Of a stretch of DNA of 64,000 bases, positions 1 to 8,617 are shown in pieces. Position numbers and translations under genes: made by a program. Origin of the DNA: Sporobacter sp963675425 (GTDB lineage: Bacteria > Bacillota > Clostridia > Oscillospirales > Oscillospiraceae); the NCBI GenBank assembly GCA_963675425.1, contig OY776214.1, positions 4,526,001 through 4,590,000 on the forward strand. Direction: 5' to 3'. Within the stretch, counting starts at the first letter, position 1; every line of letters starts with the position of its first letter. The notes under the pieces were generated by a model. The model did not search any database. It was not told the DNA's origin and saw only the letters and a list, made by a program, of their open reading frames with translations.

Positions 1-561
1 GCACTGGCACGCGAAATTTCGCCGGATGTAGTCATTTCGGCAATGGGCGCGGTGCCCGCAGTGCCAAAGATCAACGGGATTGATGGGTATAACGTGCTTT
101 CCGCTGAATATGCTTATGTCCATCCCGACCAGGCGGGAGAACACTCGGTGATCCTAGGCGGCGGGCTTGTCGGCATGGAGCTGGCAGTGTATCTATCCAC
201 GCTGGGTAAACGGGTCACTATTGTCGAAATGATGGATCACGTAAACGACGGTGGAAATTATCAGCATATGAAGGGGCTCCAGGAGGAGCTGGATAAATAT
301 AACGTTGACGTGCAGCTGTCAACGAAAGCATTATCCATAGAAAGCGGCGCCGTCTGGTGCGAGCGCAATGGAGAAAAAACGCATTTGAATGCCGACACGG
401 TGATTTATGCCGTCGGTCAACGGCCGCTGCGCGACGACGCGTATGCGCTGGCGGCCTGCGCACCGGAGTTTTACCCGGTCGGCGATTGCATTATCCCGAA
501 AAACATCATGAACGCCACCAGTATGGCTTACGCGGTTTCACGGAGTATCGGAAGGCTCTAG
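1..561 (+). CDS. Old-yellow-enzyme-type flavin oxidoreductase, C-terminal part (5' end outside window)
   Basis: The reading frame is open from base 1, so the gene begins upstream of the window; 186 residues remain. The visible part is a pyridine-nucleotide/FAD-binding Rossmann domain with GGGLVGME at residues 53-60 of the fragment, followed by VTIVE, and a late YPVGD motif of the kind that binds the flavin ribityl chain. This is the C-terminal arrangement of NADH:flavin oxidoreductases of the 2,4-dienoyl-CoA reductase / BaiCD group, which carry an N-terminal FMN TIM barrel, an Fe-S cluster and then FAD and NAD(P) domains. The barrel and cluster lie outside the window, so the substrate cannot be stated. 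The gene ends 196 bases before the sulfatase start on the same strand and could be cotranscribed with it. Confidence 0.85.
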   Translation, partial: ALAREISPDVVISAMGAVPAVPKINGIDGYNVLSAEYAYVHPDQAGEHSVILGGGLVGMELAVYLSTLGKRVTIVEMMDHVNDGGNYQHMKGLQEELDKYNVDVQLSTKALSIESGAVWCERNGEKTHLNADTVIYAVGQRPLRDDAYALAACAPEFYPVGDCIIPKNIMNATSMAYAVSRSIGRL

Positions 562-565
562 CCGC

Positions 566-674
566 ATGGGTAAAAAAGGTGGTAACAGTTCTGGCACCGA
601 ATTTATCGCGGCCTATCGTTCATTCTAACGACGGTGGCGGCAGCGATTACAGCAGAAATCCACGTAGTAAATAA
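566..674 (+). pseudogene. Possible small Gly/Ser-rich peptide gene, apparently frameshifted
   Basis: An ATG at 566 has GGAAGG at 550-555 upstream and opens a 20-codon frame ending at 628, whose peptide begins MGKKGGNSSGTEF. Directly after the stop, the neighbouring frame continues with similar Gly/Ser-rich composition (NDGGGSDYSRNPRSK) to a stop at 672-674. Removing one T near 625 would join the two into about 35 residues. I recognise no family. It may be a small gene with a frameshift, a sequencing error, or chance. Confidence 0.25.
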
Positions 675-757
675 TAATGAATTTATTATGGCTGTTATGT
701 CGAGCGGTTTGGGCCGGATCAGTAAAGACAACGCACAAGCAGAAAGGAAACACAAAT

Positions 758-3031
758 ATGATAGTCAATGATCCTCGAAGCGCAATAAAAACCAGATATC
801 AGGATTCAACCCCTTGGTGGCCCGAAGAAAAACGGCCGCCGGAGGATGCCCCCAATGTGCTTTACATCTTATTGGATGATACAGGCTACTCACAGGTGGG
901 ATGCTACGGCTCCCCTATCGAAACGCCACATATCGATTCACTGGCTGACGACGGTCTGCGTTACAGGGATTTCCATGTCAACGCTATGTGTTCTCCAACC
1001 CGCGCAAGCCTTCTTACAGGCTGCAATAATCACACAGTCGGATTTGCCCACGTCTGTAATTTCCATCTCGGATTTCCCAATATGGCCGGCGAGGTTGACC
1101 CGAAGTTTGGTTTTATCAGCGAAACGCTGCATGACGCCGGCTATTTTACCTGCGCCCTTGGCAAATGGCACTTGCTTAGCAAATCCCATATGACTGGCGC
1201 CGGTCCGTTCGATCAGTGGCCGTGCGGGCGCGGCTTCGATAAGTTTTATGGCTTTCTGCCGTTCGGCACCAATCAGTATAGCCCCACGCTCGTGCAGGGC
1301 AACGAAGTCATCGATCCGCCTAAGCTTCCCGAAGAGGGATATCAGCTTGGCGCCGACTTAGTCGACAAGGCCATCGGATACATCGGCGATCAGAAGTCCT
1401 GCGCACCGGAAAAACCGTTTTTCTGCTACCTGGCTTTCGGCGCGATGCATGGTCCGCATCATGCACCAAGAGAATATATCGACCATTACAAAGGCAAATT
1501 TGACGGGGGCTGGGATATCTACCGCGAAAAAGTTTTTGCAAAGCAAAAAGAGTTGGGTCTGATTCCGCAGGAGACCGTTTTGACCGAGCGCAATAAGCTG
1601 TCACCGCCCTGGGACAGCCTGACAGACCGTCAGAAGAAGGTGTTCGCCCGGTACATGGAGGTATTCGCCGGTTATCTCACGTATACAGACGAGCAAATTG
1701 GCCGGCTGTTGGATTATCTAAAAAGAATCGGACAATACGACAATACGATGATCGTTTTTCTCACCGATAACGGCGCGTCCGCCGAAGGCGGTCCCAATGG
1801 CTGTTATAACGAGTTTTTCCACATACTGTCCATGAACTGGGAAGACCTTCTTGACGACGAGCGTTTGGAGCAGCTCGGCTCCGAGGACGCTAACAGCAAC
1901 TATCCGCCCGGCTGGGCCTGGGCGGGCAACACACCGCTGAAGTGGTATAAATCTTGGGTGCATGCCGGCGGCATTAAAGTGCCCTGTATTATTTCCTATC
2001 CAAAAATGATCAAGGGCAAGGGTGCCATCCGCAATCAGTTCCACCATGTTGTTGATATTAATTCAACAGTGCTGGACGTCTGCGGCATTGAACAGCCGGA
2101 AAGGATCAAAGGCGTGAAGCAGGAACCAAAACACGGCATCAGTATGCGGTATACGTTTGATGACGCCGACGCGCCCCGGCAGCGCAAAGTCCAGTATTTT
2201 GAGATGTTTGGCAATCGCGGCATCTGGCATGACGGCTGGAAAGCCGTTGCCAATCACGTCGATTCCCCATCCTTCGAGGAAGACATCTGGGAACTGTACA
2301 ATACGGACAAAGATTTCTCAGAATCCAACGATCTAGCGGCGCAGTTCCCAGATAAGGTCGAAGAGCTGAAGGATCTCTGGTGGCATGAGACCGGAACTTA
2401 TGGCGTGTTGCCCATGTTTGAAAGCCACTTCCGCACGATAAACGGGTTTAATTTTAACCACCTGGCCAAATTCGCACCGTCAGAATACAAAACACATTAC
2501 ACCTACTATCCGGAGATGACGCCGCACTTCACGGCGCCAAGGCTGGGCAATAAATCCTTTACCATTTCAGCATTTATCGACTGGAAGCCTGGTGACGAGG
2601 GTATCCTGGTCGGGGCCGGGACAAACTCCGGCGGCTATACGCTTTTCATAGAGGACGGGCACCTGCGCTTTCATTTCAATTATCTTCAAAATCGGGCGTA
2701 TGACCTTATTAGCAGCACACCTCTGACATCCGGCAAACATACATTGACGTTTGATTTTGTCAATACCGGGAACAACTGTGGTGCAGGCCGCCTTCTGACG
2801 GACGGTCGGGCTGTTTGCGCTCCTGTTGAGATCGCAACCGAACCGCTGTTCCCTGTCGCAGGATATTTTGCAGTGGGCCGATACGGCGAGAGCCCGATCA
2901 ATCCGGAACACAAAGGTAAAGGTTATTACAAGTACAGCGGGAAGCTGGACAAAATCGAGTATAACTTGGATCGTTGTGAAGATGATATGGATCGTATGTT
3001 TGATATGCATATCGAACTGAAAAATCAGTGA
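758..3031 (+). CDS. Arylsulfatase, type I (formylglycine-dependent), with C-terminal beta-sandwich
   Basis: Hydrolyses a sulfate ester of an unidentified substrate. The start at 758 is chosen over an in-frame ATG at 677 because AGAAAGGAAA precedes it by about 8 bases; the protein is then 757 residues. The alkaline-phosphatase-fold metal motif LLDD is at 38-41, the sulfatase signature CSPTR at 78-82 followed by ASLLTG, GKWHL at 135-139, and a later TDNGAS. Cys78 is the residue converted to formylglycine; a Cys-type site needs a radical-SAM maturase in an anaerobe, and one is encoded at 4341-5474. After the catalytic domain, about 150 residues (from TISAFIDWKPGDEG) look like a LamG/jelly-roll domain, as in the long AtsA-type sulfatases. 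No signal peptide is seen, so it is probably cytoplasmic. A strong hairpin follows the stop. Confidence 0.95.
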   Translation: MIVNDPRSAIKTRYQDSTPWWPEEKRPPEDAPNVLYILLDDTGYSQVGCYGSPIETPHIDSLADDGLRYRDFHVNAMCSPTRASLLTGCNNHTVGFAHVCNFHLGFPNMAGEVDPKFGFISETLHDAGYFTCALGKWHLLSKSHMTGAGPFDQWPCGRGFDKFYGFLPFGTNQYSPTLVQGNEVIDPPKLPEEGYQLGADLVDKAIGYIGDQKSCAPEKPFFCYLAFGAMHGPHHAPREYIDHYKGKFDGGWDIYREKVFAKQKELGLIPQETVLTERNKLSPPWDSLTDRQKKVFARYMEVFAGYLTYTDEQIGRLLDYLKRIGQYDNTMIVFLTDNGASAEGGPNGCYNEFFHILSMNWEDLLDDERLEQLGSEDANSNYPPGWAWAGNTPLKWYKSWVHAGGIKVPCIISYPKMIKGKGAIRNQFHHVVDINSTVLDVCGIEQPERIKGVKQEPKHGISMRYTFDDADAPRQRKVQYFEMFGNRGIWHDGWKAVANHVDSPSFEEDIWELYNTDKDFSESNDLAAQFPDKVEELKDLWWHETGTYGVLPMFESHFRTINGFNFNHLAKFAPSEYKTHYTYYPEMTPHFTAPRLGNKSFTISAFIDWKPGDEGILVGAGTNSGGYTLFIEDGHLRFHFNYLQNRAYDLISSTPLTSGKHTLTFDFVNTGNNCGAGRLLTDGRAVCAPVEIATEPLFPVAGYFAVGRYGESPINPEHKGKGYYKYSGKLDKIEYNLDRCEDDMDRMFDMHIELKNQ

Positions 3032-3073
3032 TATCGTTCGGAAGTCGGGGTTAACGTTTAGACTACAAACAGG

Positions 3074-3116
3074 AAGCCGGCATAAGAATTGCACAAAGCA
3101 ATTCTTATGCCGGCTT
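3074..3116. terminator. Hairpin between convergent sulfatase and TauE genes
   Basis: A perfect 19-bp inverted repeat (arms 3074-3092 and 3098-3116, loop ACAAA) lies 43 bases after the sulfatase stop. The downstream strand reads CTTTATC rather than a long T-run, so termination is likely but not certain. It may serve both convergent genes. Confidence 0.7.
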
Positions 3117-3154
3117 TATCGCCTGTTCTTACGCTAACTATATAAAGCAGTGAT

Positions 3155-3940
3155 TTAACCCACAAATTTAAACGCGTTATATATATTAATAACAATGACA
3201 ACAGCCATTAAACCAATAAAGAGCTTGCTTACTGTGTGCGGCTGTATTTTTTTATTGACGCTGCGCCCCAGAATGCCGCCCCAAATACCTCCTATAACCA
3301 TTAATGCTAACAGCAGCAGATCAACACCGGGTATTGTTTGCGTAATGATGGCACTTATTAAAGACGCCATTTGCGAAAACAGTATAATGTACAACGAATT
3401 TTCCGCAGCTTCTTTGATATCCATGGAGAAAAAAAAGAATAGTACGATCAGGTTGACAGGTCCGCCGCCTATGCCTAAAAAGGATGACATTATTCCTAAA
3501 AACATACCGATTATGATCGTTATAAAAAGGTTTTTATTATTGTGGGTCTTGATTTTCTTCATGAACAAGGTATAAACCAGAGTCGCTACCGTTATGACGA
3601 TCAGGCAAACAGCCTGTATCAATCCCACCGTATTTTTATTAAGCGCTTGGTCCCAAATCATCTGGAATAACGCTTTACCAATAATGCCGCCGATAACGGC
3701 GCCTACCGCTAACGCCGTACATACTTTAAAGTTGATTTTTGACTCTTTATTAATTTTTGAGCTCACTACAGAATAACAGGACATCGACAATACCGTACAA
3801 CCAGATAAAAAGCTTATTGATGCCACGTCTAATATACCAAACGCATCCAAGCTCGGCTTAATAATGATACCGCCCCCGACGCCACAAACGGCGCCGATTA
3901 AAGACGCAAGGATACTGACAAGAAAAAATAGTATGTACAT
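3155..3940 (-). CDS. TauE/SafE-family sulfite/sulfonate (anion) exporter
   Basis: A 261-residue membrane protein with about eight hydrophobic segments. The two family repeats are visible: GAVCGVGGGIIIKPSLDAFG near the N terminus and SSFLGIGGGPVNLIVLF in the second half. The start at 3940 is preferred over a longer in-frame option at 4033 because GAGG lies 6 bases upstream and the hydrophobic N terminus begins directly there. TauE/SafE proteins export sulfite, sulfoacetate or related anions. Next to a sulfatase and its maturase, removal of sulfate-derived anions is a reasonable role, but that is inference from position. It is convergent with the sulfatase gene. Confidence 0.85.
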   Translation of the reverse strand: MYILFFLVSILASLIGAVCGVGGGIIIKPSLDAFGILDVASISFLSGCTVLSMSCYSVVSSKINKESKINFKVCTALAVGAVIGGIIGKALFQMIWDQALNKNTVGLIQAVCLIVITVATLVYTLFMKKIKTHNNKNLFITIIIGMFLGIMSSFLGIGGGPVNLIVLFFFFSMDIKEAAENSLYIILFSQMASLISAIITQTIPGVDLLLLALMVIGGIWGGILGRSVNKKIQPHTVSKLFIGLMAVVIVINIYNAFKFVG

Positions 3941-4340
3941 AAATAACCTCTGTATTATAAGTCGGCCTGTTATAATATGCCTCTTTGGCAGACTGTTCGG
4001 CGGTTTATTCTCTGACCAGTCTAGGCACAACAAGCCAAGGGTGCCTTCGTTTCCGACGGCCCCCTAATAAAACTGCTTAATGGGTTTACAATGGGTTTCC
4101 CGGAAAATTGGGTAGAGCCTATTTAGAGCTTTGTATAGCCTTTGGCTAATTACTGCGCATCAAACTCCTGCTTGAGCCTCAGCGTCAAGTCCGCGTCGTC
4201 AACCGGCCGTTTCAGCTCGATATCCACACAGTCGATCCTGCCGGAATAGGCATCGTGATTTAACAGGCCTGTCTATATCGGCTATATTACTGTACTTACG
4301 CAGTCTTGTTGTTTAAAAGTGTGGTTGAACCTTAGGAACG
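3941..4340. other. Gene-poor gap upstream of the TauE gene
   Basis: This 400-base stretch carries the TauE ribosome binding site at its left edge and a decayed sulfatase C-terminal fragment at 4150-4272. I found no complete gene, no strong promoter and no clear terminator for the maturase gene that ends at 4341. Confidence 0.6.
4150..4272 (-). pseudogene. Relic of an arylsulfatase C terminus
   Basis: The minus strand reads a 40-residue open stretch ending at a stop at 4150-4152, containing HDAYSGRIDCVDIEL and then a Leu/Asp-rich tail. This matches the pattern at the end of the intact sulfatase at 758-3031, which ends with KYSGKLDKIEYNL and a similar acidic tail, and the general aryl-sulfatase C terminus. 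An in-frame stop closes the frame just upstream (4273-4275) and no catalytic part precedes it. It therefore looks like the last piece of a deleted sulfatase gene. The resemblance was judged by eye over about 37 residues. Confidence 0.55.
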
Positions 4341-5474
4341 TTACATCCTCGGCGCATTTTTCTGAGCTACATATTTTGCGATTTCGACCATTCGGGGAAC
4401 CGCATAATCAAAAAAAGCGTAGAAAGCCTCACAATAGTAGTTGCGCTCAATTTCACCCGACATAGTATTCTCTCTGTCACATCGGCATCCGCCTCTGCAA
4501 AGTGAAATCCATTTGCAGCCCTGGCAAAGCTTTCTCACATCACCGGCTGAAGTAAGAAATGCCTTACAGACCGGCGTTTCATACATTTCCATCAGCTCGT
4601 CAGTGGCGATATGGCCGATTCGCCATTCATCCGTAACATAAAAATCGCACGGATAGCAACTGCCATCCGCTTCAAACACAAACTGACACTGACATTGCCC
4701 CGTCAAACTGCACGATTCCGGCTTCATACCCATAATCATCCGGACATAGTTGTCAAAATGTCTGATACTGCTCTCGTAACCTGATAAGAAATCACGGCGC
4801 CAGCAATCAAACATCTTAATAAGGAATGTTTTAAACGCAGCCGGCGCCAGCGAGTAAGGATGACTGCCGCGCTCGGCTCCCTTTGGATCAACGCAGGGAA
4901 TGAACTGAAGAAAACGGAAATCATTCTTCTTGAAAAAATTATAGATTTTTTCAGGGTTCCTGGCGTTCACCGCCGATACGACAAAAAGAATATTAAAATC
5001 AACTTTATACTTTCTAAACAAACTGACCGTTTTCATCACGCGTTGAAAGGTCCCTTTTCCCGCGGCATCCACACGGCTGGCATCGTGGATGTCACGGGGA
5101 CCATCCAGGGAAAGTCCTACTAAGAAACGGTTTTCATGCAGGAATCGCGCCCAGTCATCGTTAATGACGAGTCCGTTTGTTTGTATACAGTTTTCTATCT
5201 CTACAGAATGAACGTTATACTTCGTTTCAAATTCAATTACTTTACTAAAAAATTTAAGGCCACAAAGAGTGGGCTCCCCGCCTTGGAAAGAAAACGTTGC
5301 CTTGCCGCCGGCAAACGCAAGCGTTTTTTTAATGATCTGCTCTATCGTTTCTTCACTCATAAATCCAAAATCTTTGGTCGTTCTGTTGTCTGCAATCGAA
5401 TGATAAAAACAATAGTTGCAGCGCATATTACACTTGCTTGAAGACGGTTTTATCAATACACCAATCGGCGGCAA
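4341..5474 (-). CDS. Anaerobic sulfatase-maturating enzyme (radical SAM, SPASM)
   Basis: Oxidises the active-site Cys or Ser of sulfatases to formylglycine without oxygen, using S-adenosylmethionine. The radical SAM cluster motif is C15-x3-C19-x2-C22 (CNMRCNYC), followed by FSFQGGEPTL and an RVDAAGKGTF stretch typical of the family. The C-terminal third is rich in Cys (CSLTGQCQC, CYPCDFYV, CQGCKWISLCRGGCRC, YYCEAF), matching the SPASM domain with two auxiliary [4Fe-4S] clusters; the Asp of CYPCDF corresponds to the family catalytic Asp. Its 377 residues fit the family length. The start is TTG with GGGAAGGGG 9 bases upstream. It lies downstream of an ABC importer on the same strand and should act on the sulfatase at 758-3031. 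Confidence 0.95.
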   Translation of the reverse strand: MPPIGVLIKPSSSKCNMRCNYCFYHSIADNRTTKDFGFMSEETIEQIIKKTLAFAGGKATFSFQGGEPTLCGLKFFSKVIEFETKYNVHSVEIENCIQTNGLVINDDWARFLHENRFLVGLSLDGPRDIHDASRVDAAGKGTFQRVMKTVSLFRKYKVDFNILFVVSAVNARNPEKIYNFFKKNDFRFLQFIPCVDPKGAERGSHPYSLAPAAFKTFLIKMFDCWRRDFLSGYESSIRHFDNYVRMIMGMKPESCSLTGQCQCQFVFEADGSCYPCDFYVTDEWRIGHIATDELMEMYETPVCKAFLTSAGDVRKLCQGCKWISLCRGGCRCDRENTMSGEIERNYYCEAFYAFFDYAVPRMVEIAKYVAQKNAPRM

Positions 5475-5685
5475 AACAGCGTTCCCCTTCCCATTTTATT
5501 CTCAGAAAAATACTAAGCGAAAATAATCAAACGAAGCACCCGTTTTGGCGAGCGCTTTAACAAGTGTCCAAAACATCTAAGCGGTCTATAATCCCGGCAC
5601 AGTCCGTAACGTTTACGCGCATCAGGACCACCCTTCTTTATTCCAAAGGCTCCGTGGCGCTAGCCGAGTTCCCGTCGGCACCTTG

Positions 5686-7704
5686 TTACAAAAAGCAGGC
5701 CATACTTTGTCCATTGCCGAGGTCACGAAGCGGCGGAACCTCTTTGCGGCAGCGCTCCATAACGAACTGACAGCGGTCGCTGAATGGACAGCCTACCGGT
5801 CGGCGCATGACGCTCGGAACCTCGCCCTTGAGGCCAACGAACTGGCGCGTACGCTCGACCTCAGGGTCGGCGATGGGTACGGCGGAAAGCAACACCTTGG
5901 TATATGGATGCTGCGGATTACCGCACAACTGCTCACTACCGGCAATCTCCATCACGCGGCCAAGATACATAACGAGAATACGGTCGCTGATATGCTTGAC
6001 AACGGCAATGTCATGCGCGATAAAAATATAGGCAAGCCCAAGCTTAGACTGCAGCTCTTCAAGCAGGTTGATAACCTGCGCCTGAATCGATACGTCGAGC
6101 GCGGATACCGGCTCATCCAGGATCATCAGGTCCGGATTCGGCGCGAGCGCGCGCGCTATACCCAGCCTCTGCCGCTGGCCGCCGGAAAACTCGTGCGGGA
6201 ACCGATCTTTTAGGTTGGGGTCCATGCCGACGAGCTCAAACAGCTGGTCTACGCGTTTGACATAGTCGCTGTTCGTCTTCATCATGCGATGAATGCGCAG
6301 CGGCTCTCCAACGATAGTACCGGCATCCATGCGCGGATCTAAAGACGAAAACGGATCCTGGAAGACGACGGACATCTTATTGCGGAGCGGGGTTAGTTCT
6401 CTGTTTTTCAGGCTGGTAATGTCCTTGCCAAACAGATTAATGGACCCGGCGCTGGGCGTATACATACGCAGGAGGCAGCGGGCCAGTGTCGTCTTGCCGC
6501 AGCCGCTTTCGCCTACAACACCAAGGGTCTCACCCTTCCTGACGTCGAAGGAGATATCCTCGAGCGCGTTAAACGAGCCAACCTTCCGTTGGATCATGCC
6601 CTTGTAAATGTTAAAGCTCTTGCCAAGGCCGCTGACCTGAAGGCATACTTCCCCGGCGGCACCTTTGGGTGCGCGATGACGGTGCTCAATCTTGTCGATG
6701 TCGTTCTGCTTGGCCTGCTTTTCGTCCTGCGTCAGATGACACGCCGCAAAGTGGCCCGGCGACCGTTCCGTCAGTCTGGGGTTATCGAGGGTCTGGCATT
6801 TATCCATCCGGTAGCGGCAGCGGTGCTGAAATGTACAAAACGGCGGCCTGTCCTTTGGCATAGGCGGAAGACCGTTGATGGGAACGAGCACACGATCCTT
6901 CGGGTCATCAAGCCGGGGGATTGCTTTAAGCAGGCCGCGGGTATACGGATGCTGCGGGTTTTTAAAGATACCGTCGGCGGTGGCGGTTTCCACTACGTTG
7001 CCGGCGTACATCACGTAAATTCGATGGGCATATCTGGCCACGACACCGAGGTTGTGCGTGACGATAATAACCGCGATACCCGTTTGCACCGCGAGATCAC
7101 GGATCATGTCCAGTAGCTGAGCCTGCGTTGTAACATCAAGCGCCGTTGTCGCTTCGTCGGCGATCAGAATGTCCGGCTGGGCCGCCAGCACCATTGCAAT
7201 CATAATGCGCTGACGCATACCGCCGGAGAATTGCTGCGCATAATGGTTAAACCGCTCTTCCGGATCGGGGATATTGACAAGCCGAAGCATCTCAATAGCC
7301 TTCTTTTTAGCCGCTTGCTTGTCCAGCCCGAGATGAAGCATAATCGTTTCCTGAATCTGATCACCAATTGTGATGACGGGATTGAGCGATGTCATAGGCT
7401 CTTGGAAGATCATGCCGATTCGCCCGCCGCGAACCTTTTGCATCTCCGCACTGGTCGGGTCGTAATCAAGGATGTTCTTGCCATCGTCGTTGAGCTCCAC
7501 ACGACCAGCCGTGACCCGGCCAGAACCAGACAGCAGCTGGATAGTGCTCATCATGGTCACAGACTTGCCGCTGCCAGACTCTCCCACAAGACCGATGATC
7601 TCACCGGGCTGAATGTGCAGGGACACGCCGTCCAGTATGGTGATCAGTTCTTTCTCCACCCTGAAGCAGGTATGGAGGTCTCTGATTTCCAGTAAATTAC
7701 TCAT
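5686..7704 (-). CDS. Fused peptide-class ABC importer ATPase (DppD-DppF type)
   Basis: Powers import of a peptide, nickel or glycoside-like solute. The 672 residues hold two complete ABC ATPase domains in one chain: the first has Walker A GESGSGKS at 41-48, signature FSGGMRQR and ADEATTALD; the second has GESGCGKT, signature FSGGQRQR and LDEPVSALD. Each is followed by the oligopeptide-transporter C-terminal extension with PHPYT and clustered Cys (CTFQHRCRYRMDKC; CPFSDRCQFVMERC). DppD and DppF are normally separate, so this is a fusion; the second importer in the window has the same fusion. GGAGG lies about 7 bases before the ATG. It is the third gene of a B-C-DF operon, and the maturase follows. 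Confidence 0.95.
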   Translation of the reverse strand: MSNLLEIRDLHTCFRVEKELITILDGVSLHIQPGEIIGLVGESGSGKSVTMMSTIQLLSGSGRVTAGRVELNDDGKNILDYDPTSAEMQKVRGGRIGMIFQEPMTSLNPVITIGDQIQETIMLHLGLDKQAAKKKAIEMLRLVNIPDPEERFNHYAQQFSGGMRQRIMIAMVLAAQPDILIADEATTALDVTTQAQLLDMIRDLAVQTGIAVIIVTHNLGVVARYAHRIYVMYAGNVVETATADGIFKNPQHPYTRGLLKAIPRLDDPKDRVLVPINGLPPMPKDRPPFCTFQHRCRYRMDKCQTLDNPRLTERSPGHFAACHLTQDEKQAKQNDIDKIEHRHRAPKGAAGEVCLQVSGLGKSFNIYKGMIQRKVGSFNALEDISFDVRKGETLGVVGESGCGKTTLARCLLRMYTPSAGSINLFGKDITSLKNRELTPLRNKMSVVFQDPFSSLDPRMDAGTIVGEPLRIHRMMKTNSDYVKRVDQLFELVGMDPNLKDRFPHEFSGGQRQRLGIARALAPNPDLMILDEPVSALDVSIQAQVINLLEELQSKLGLAYIFIAHDIAVVKHISDRILVMYLGRVMEIAGSEQLCGNPQHPYTKVLLSAVPIADPEVERTRQFVGLKGEVPSVMRRPVGCPFSDRCQFVMERCRKEVPPLRDLGNGQSMACFL

Positions 7705-7719
7705 AACATATCCTCCGGG

Positions 7720-8616
7720 TCATATTTCACCGCGCAGACGAGGATCCATGGCATCCCGGATGCCATCACCCAAAATGTTCAGACAAACTACCAGTAACGC
7801 GATGGCAACACCCGGCGCGATAGCGAGGACGGGATCCGTCATCAGGTAGTTCTTGCCATCGGAAACCATCGTGCCCCATGAAGCCAGCGGGATTGTCACG
7901 CCGACACCAATAAAGCTCAGGCCCGATTCCATCAGGATCGTCATACCAACCTGCTGCGTCATCATAACGATAATCGGCGACATGGAGTTGGGCAAGACGT
8001 GACGGAGCATCAGGTAAAAGCTTTTACCGCCCTGTACTTGCCCTGCCTTGACGTAGTCGCTTTGTTTCACGCTCAGCGCCTGTCCGCGCATCATACGTAC
8101 ATATCCGGGAATTGTTGAAATACCGAGTATGATCGCAAGGTCGGCGATGCTCTGCCCCATGATCGCGATGAGTGCCAGCGCAATCATGATCATCGGGATT
8201 GACATGAGCGATTCGCTCAGGCGCATGATTATCGTATCGGCCCAACCGCCGAAGTATCCGGCGCACAGACCCAGCATCACACCAATGACACAGGCGATGG
8301 AAACAGCCAGCACACCGATGACGAGAGATACGCGCGTACCGAAAATAAGCCGCGTTAGTGTATCGCGCCCGAACTGATCTGTACCCAGCCAATGCTGCCA
8401 GCTCGGATTCAATAACATGCTGTGCGGGTCGGTAACGTTCGGGTCATACTTTGTAATGACACTCGCAAAAATCGCAAGCAGGATGAAAAAGAGTACACCG
8501 ATGGCCCCAACTATGACGACCTTCCGACTGAAAATGGCTTTGATCATTTTGCGTCTTTTCTCGCGACGTACTTGTTTTTTGATGTTAACTTTTGTTTCGT
8601 TCATCATATCACCCAT
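7720..8616 (-). CDS. Peptide-class ABC importer permease (DppC/OppC type)
   Basis: One of two membrane subunits of the importer, 298 residues. A first membrane segment (about 27-49) is followed by the family hallmark HWLGTDQFGRDTLTRL, then a BPD_transp_1 domain with five more segments and the EAA-like loop seen around SVKQSDYVKAGQ. The end RDAMDPRLRGEI is typical of DppC. It begins one base after the stop of the B subunit, so the two are translationally close; ATGs at 8607 and 8604 are alternative starts. Confidence 0.93.
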   Translation of the reverse strand: MGDMMNETKVNIKKQVRREKRRKMIKAIFSRKVVIVGAIGVLFFILLAIFASVITKYDPNVTDPHSMLLNPSWQHWLGTDQFGRDTLTRLIFGTRVSLVIGVLAVSIACVIGVMLGLCAGYFGGWADTIIMRLSESLMSIPMIMIALALIAIMGQSIADLAIILGISTIPGYVRMMRGQALSVKQSDYVKAGQVQGGKSFYLMLRHVLPNSMSPIIVMMTQQVGMTILMESGLSFIGVGVTIPLASWGTMVSDGKNYLMTDPVLAIAPGVAIALLVVCLNILGDGIRDAMDPRLRGEI

Positions 8617-8617
8617 T

